This document shows, piece after piece, positions 6,608 through 8,279 of a stretch of 8,279 nucleotides of DNA (positions are counted from its first letter, which is position 1; each line of letters opens with the position of its first letter). Both the position numbers and the translations under genes were made by a program. Location: the NCBI GenBank assembly GCA_013361975.1, contig JABFXB010000353.1, positions 1-8,279 on the forward strand, given 5' to 3'. This DNA comes from Dermatophilaceae bacterium (GTDB lineage: Bacteria > Actinomycetota > Actinomycetes > Actinomycetales > Dermatophilaceae). The notes under the pieces are model-generated. The model made no database searches and was not told the DNA's origin. It saw only the letters and a list, made by a program, of their open reading frames with translations.

Positions 6608-6650
6608 AAAAACCGGTGTCGGCCACGCAGCTCGCCGCCGACGTCGGCGG
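6604..6650 (-). terminator. GC hairpin after ccmB followed at a distance by a T-run (weak terminator or attenuator candidate)
   Basis: Five bases after the ccmB stop codon lies a perfect 16-base palindrome, CCGCCGACGTCGGCGG (6635-6650), able to form a six-pair stem with a four-base loop. A second, small GC stem (GGCCG-ACAC-CGGTT, including G-U pairs) runs directly into a T-rich stretch (minus strand TTTTTCT, about 6606-6612). The T-run is too far from the strong stem for a textbook terminator. It may give partial termination or protect the ccmAB message end. Confidence 0.35.
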
Positions 6651-6655
6651 TGCGG

Positions 6656-7330
6656 CTAGTCCTCGAGGACGTGGCCGTAGACGAGGAACCCCGAGGCCAG
6701 GAAGATCGCGTCGAACGCCGCGAGCAGACCGAGCCAGCCCCCGACGTCGTGGTTGCCGCCTCGGGTCAGCAGGTCGGTGGCCCGGATGGCCGCGATGACC
6801 ACCGGGCTGAGCAGCGGCAGGACGAGGACCGGCACGGCGGCTCGGCGCGTCCGGCCGAGCACGGCGAGCAGTCCGAGCAGGCTGCCGAGGGCGGTCAGGC
6901 CGACCACCCCGAGGACGAAGGTCAGCAGGAGCAGCGCCGGGCGCTCGCCCAGGGGCAGGCCGAACAGCGCGACCACCATGACCGTCGTGATGCACAGCAG
7001 CACCATGAGCTGGACGGCGGCGGCGGCCGCCTTGCCGAGGTAGATCGCGCCCTTGTCCACGGGCGCGAGGAGCAGGCCCTCGAGCGCGTCCCCCTCGGAC
7101 TCGGCCAGGTAGGCGCGGTGGAAGAGCTCCACCGCGGCGAACAGCGCCGCGAGCCAGAGCAGGCCGGGCGCGGTCTGGAGCAGGAGGGTGCGGCCGGGGC
7201 CGAGCGCGAACCCGAAGGCGATCAGCATCGTGGCCGCGAACGGCACCACCGTGCTCATCGTGGACCTGCTGCGCAGCTCGACGCGGAGGTCCTTCACCCC
7301 GACGGTCCACGCCACTCGCGCGACGGTCAT
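6656..7330 (-). CDS. ccmB: CcmB, membrane subunit of the CcmAB transporter
   Basis: This 224-residue protein has about six hydrophobic segments (roughly 26-43, 51-69, 102-124, 131-157, 164-182, 196-218). The CcmB signature is in the first half: ELFHRAYLAESEGDALEGLL (68-87), then LAPVDKGAIYLGK, the acidic loop that contacts the ATPase. With CcmA it forms the ABC-type complex that uses ATP to free heme-loaded CcmE from CcmC; whether it also moves heme is debated for the family. The ATG at 7330 overlaps the ccmA stop (ATGA) and has GAGGGGG five bases upstream. An in-frame extension to 7636 would lie wholly inside ccmA and is rejected. The length fits the family (about 220). Confidence 0.95.
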   Translation of the reverse strand: MTVARVAWTVGVKDLRVELRSRSTMSTVVPFAATMLIAFGFALGPGRTLLLQTAPGLLWLAALFAAVELFHRAYLAESEGDALEGLLLAPVDKGAIYLGKAAAAAVQLMVLLCITTVMVVALFGLPLGERPALLLLTFVLGVVGLTALGSLLGLLAVLGRTRRAAVPVLVLPLLSPVVIAAIRATDLLTRGGNHDVGGWLGLLAAFDAIFLASGFLVYGHVLED

Positions 7331-8025
7331 GACAGCCCCCTCGTCATGCCGACGAGCCGGCCGTTCTCGAGGTGGGCCGTGGCCGAGACGAGCCCGGCCG
7401 GGGGCGGTTCGTGGCTCGCGAGCAGCACGGTCGTGCCATGGAGTCGTGCACCGGCCAGCAGGTCGTCGACGATGTGCCGCGCGTCCGCGTCGAGGCCGGC
7501 ATACGGCTCGTCGAGCAGCACGACCGCGGGCGAGCGCAGGAGGCATCGGGCCAGCGCGAGCCGTTGGCGCATCCCCTGCGAGAAGCTCGCCACCCGCACG
7601 CCGCCGACCTCGCCGAGGCCCACGCGCTCCAGGCACTCACCCACTCGCGCCGTCGGCAGGCCGTGGATCCCGCAGGTGAACCTGAGGTTCTCCACGGCGG
7701 TGAGGTCGGCGTACAGCCGGGTCTGGTGCCCCAGCAGGTCGGTGTGTGCGCGGATCCCGGCACGGTCCCGCTGGAGGTCCAGCCCGAGAACGCAACCCGC
7801 GCCGTACGTGGGCGAGAGCGCCGTGGCGATGACCCGGAGGAGCGTCGACTTGCCCGACCCGTTGTGACCGCGCAGCAGGACCACCTCACCCACCGGGATG
7901 GCGAGCGTGATCGACGCGATGGCAGGAACGCCGTCGAAGACCCGGGTCACTCCCTGCAGGTCGACGGCGAGACCGACGACGGGAGGTGCGTCGGAGGCGG
8001 CATATGCCGGGAACGTGGAGGCCAT
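7327..8025 (-). CDS. ccmA: CcmA, ATPase subunit of the CcmAB transporter
   Basis: This 232-residue ABC ATPase is complete: Walker A GHNGSGKST (53-61), Q-loop in LGHQTRLY (Gln101), signature SQGMRQRLALAR (149-160), Walker B AVVLLDEPYAGLD (167-179, with Asp172 and Glu173) and the switch His205 in LLASHE. The segment LGHQTRLYADLTAVENL is typical of CcmA. It hydrolyses ATP at the inner face of the membrane to drive release of holo-CcmE. The first about 16 residues precede the ABC core and have no counterpart in E. coli CcmA. No Shine-Dalgarno sequence stands before the ATG at 8025. A TAGAAT box nine bases upstream instead points to a leaderless or nearly leaderless message. A start further inside cannot be excluded. 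Confidence 0.94.
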   Translation of the reverse strand: MASTFPAYAASDAPPVVGLAVDLQGVTRVFDGVPAIASITLAIPVGEVVLLRGHNGSGKSTLLRVIATALSPTYGAGCVLGLDLQRDRAGIRAHTDLLGHQTRLYADLTAVENLRFTCGIHGLPTARVGECLERVGLGEVGGVRVASFSQGMRQRLALARCLLRSPAVVLLDEPYAGLDADARHIVDDLLAGARLHGTTVLLASHEPPPAGLVSATAHLENGRLVGMTRGLS

Positions 8026-8034
8026 GCTGTGCTC

Positions 8035-8040
8035 ATTCTA
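8035..8040 (-). promoter_or_regulatory. Probable -10 box for a near-leaderless ccmA transcript
   Basis: TAGAAT on the minus strand is a good -10 hexamer and ends nine bases before the ccmA ATG, so transcription would begin at or within a few bases of the start codon. Leaderless messages are common in actinomycetes. The matching -35 area holds CTATAA, a poor match to TTGACA. That fits either an alternative sigma factor or a promoter that needs help from a regulator bound at the overlapping palindrome. Confidence 0.45.
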
Positions 8041-8064
8041 AAGACAATCATCATGGTTTATAGA
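8037..8064. promoter_or_regulatory. 28-base imperfect palindrome over the ccmA promoter (putative operator)
   Basis: The plus strand left half is TCTAAAGACAATCA and the right half is TCATGGTTTATAGA. Ten of 14 half-positions pair, centred between 8050 and 8051. The element is the most AT-rich stretch between the CcdA gene and ccmA and overlaps the TAGAAT box. Its better arm reads ATTGTCTTTAG on the minus strand, which resembles the arm before the di-heme cytochrome gene. A dimeric regulator bound here would be placed to repress. Its identity is unknown. Confidence 0.5.
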
Positions 8065-8085
8065 AGAGAGTAGAAGCGGGCGCCT

Positions 8086-8108
8086 TCGCCGTCAACGGGT
8101 TTCGGCGA
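8086..8108 (-). terminator. Small hairpin downstream of the CcdA-like gene (weak terminator candidate)
   Basis: TCGCCG (8086-8091) pairs with CGGCGA (8103-8108) across an 11-base loop. It begins 18 bases after the CcdA-like stop codon and lies before the ccmA promoter region. There is no T-run, so factor-independent termination is doubtful. It is recorded as the only paired structure noticed in this part of the gap. Confidence 0.22.
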
Positions 8109-8126
8109 GAACCCCGGGACGCGGAA

Positions 8127-8279
8127 CTAGCCGGCGCCTTGCAGGCGCAAGGTCAACGTGGTGAGCTGGCCGGTGACGAGGAGTGCCCCGTAGACGGCGA
8201 GCACGAGCGCCGCCCCCCTCGTGAGCAGCCGCGCATGCCGCGCCGCCCACCGACGCACGCCCAGCAGGCGCTCGAACGC
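8127..8279 (-). CDS. CcdA-like thiol-disulfide transporter, C-terminal 50 residues (start outside the window)
   Basis: The frame is open from the window edge to a TAG stop. The 50 residues hold a basic stretch (8-21), then a membrane helix of the form LVLAVYGALLVTGQLTTLTL and a short Leu-rich end. The GALLVTG turn followed by L-x-x-L-T near the terminus resembles the last helix of CcdA/DsbD-type membrane proteins. These carry electrons from cytoplasmic thioredoxin to outward-facing thioredoxins such as CcmG. The redox cysteines would lie upstream, outside the window, so the call depends on a short tail plus location at the head of a ccm cluster. Another polytopic membrane protein remains possible. 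The gene ends 101 bases before ccmA, with a separate promoter region between, so it may be a different transcription unit. Confidence 0.6.
   Translation of the reverse strand, partial: AFERLLGVRRWAARHARLLTRGAALVLAVYGALLVTGQLTTLTLRLQGAG

Noticed and set aside
4602..6659. 685-codon open frame on the plus strand opposite the di-heme cytochrome and ccmC
   Set aside because: It spans two well-supported opposite-strand genes and an intergenic gap, is compositionally biased toward Arg/Gly/Val/Glu and shows no motif.
6650..7867. 405-codon open frame on the plus strand opposite ccmB and ccmA
   Set aside because: This is antisense to two clear ABC transporter genes, and its Gln/Glu/Arg-rich product is typical of a GC-rich shadow.

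Overview
The window is one block of genes on the minus strand: a nearly complete System I (Ccm) cytochrome c maturation cluster from a very GC-rich bacterium. Heavy GC use at third codon positions, chains of ATGA and TGATG overlaps between genes and a possible leaderless promoter suggest an actinomycete-like organism. I cannot fix the taxon from this sequence. System I would be notable there, because the best-known actinomycetes (Mycobacterium, Streptomyces) use System II (ResB/ResC).

Read in the direction of transcription, from high to low coordinates, the order is: the end of a CcdA-like thiol-disulfide transporter (8279-8127); a 101-base gap with an AT-rich palindrome and a probable promoter; ccmA (8025-7327) and ccmB (7330-6656); an 86-base gap with a GC hairpin, a T-run and a second AT-rich palindrome; a di-heme cytochrome c of the peroxidase/MauG superfamily (6569-5166); then ccmC (5138-4362), ccmD (4369-4217), ccmE (4220-3750), ccmF (3747-1648), ccmG (1648-1103), ccmH (1106-531) and the first 176 codons of ccmI (529-1). 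From ccmC onward every junction overlaps or is at most 2 bases apart, so this part is almost certainly one translationally coupled transcript.

The gene set is coherent. CcmA and CcmB form the ABC ATPase that releases heme-loaded CcmE from CcmC and CcmD. CcmE carries heme on His133. CcmF, CcmH and CcmI form the ligation module. CcmG and CcmH reduce and handle the apocytochrome CXXCH thiols, with CcdA as the likely electron source across the membrane. The di-heme cytochrome is not an assembly factor. It is a probable client of the machinery, placed between ccmB and ccmC.

The most interesting points are this embedded cytochrome and the two AT-rich islands, one before ccmA and one before the cytochrome gene. 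They share an inverted half-site (ATTG-N3-TTAG), which suggests common control by an unidentified regulator. No mobile element, CRISPR array, tRNA or rRNA was seen. The long plus-strand open frames are GC-driven shadows.
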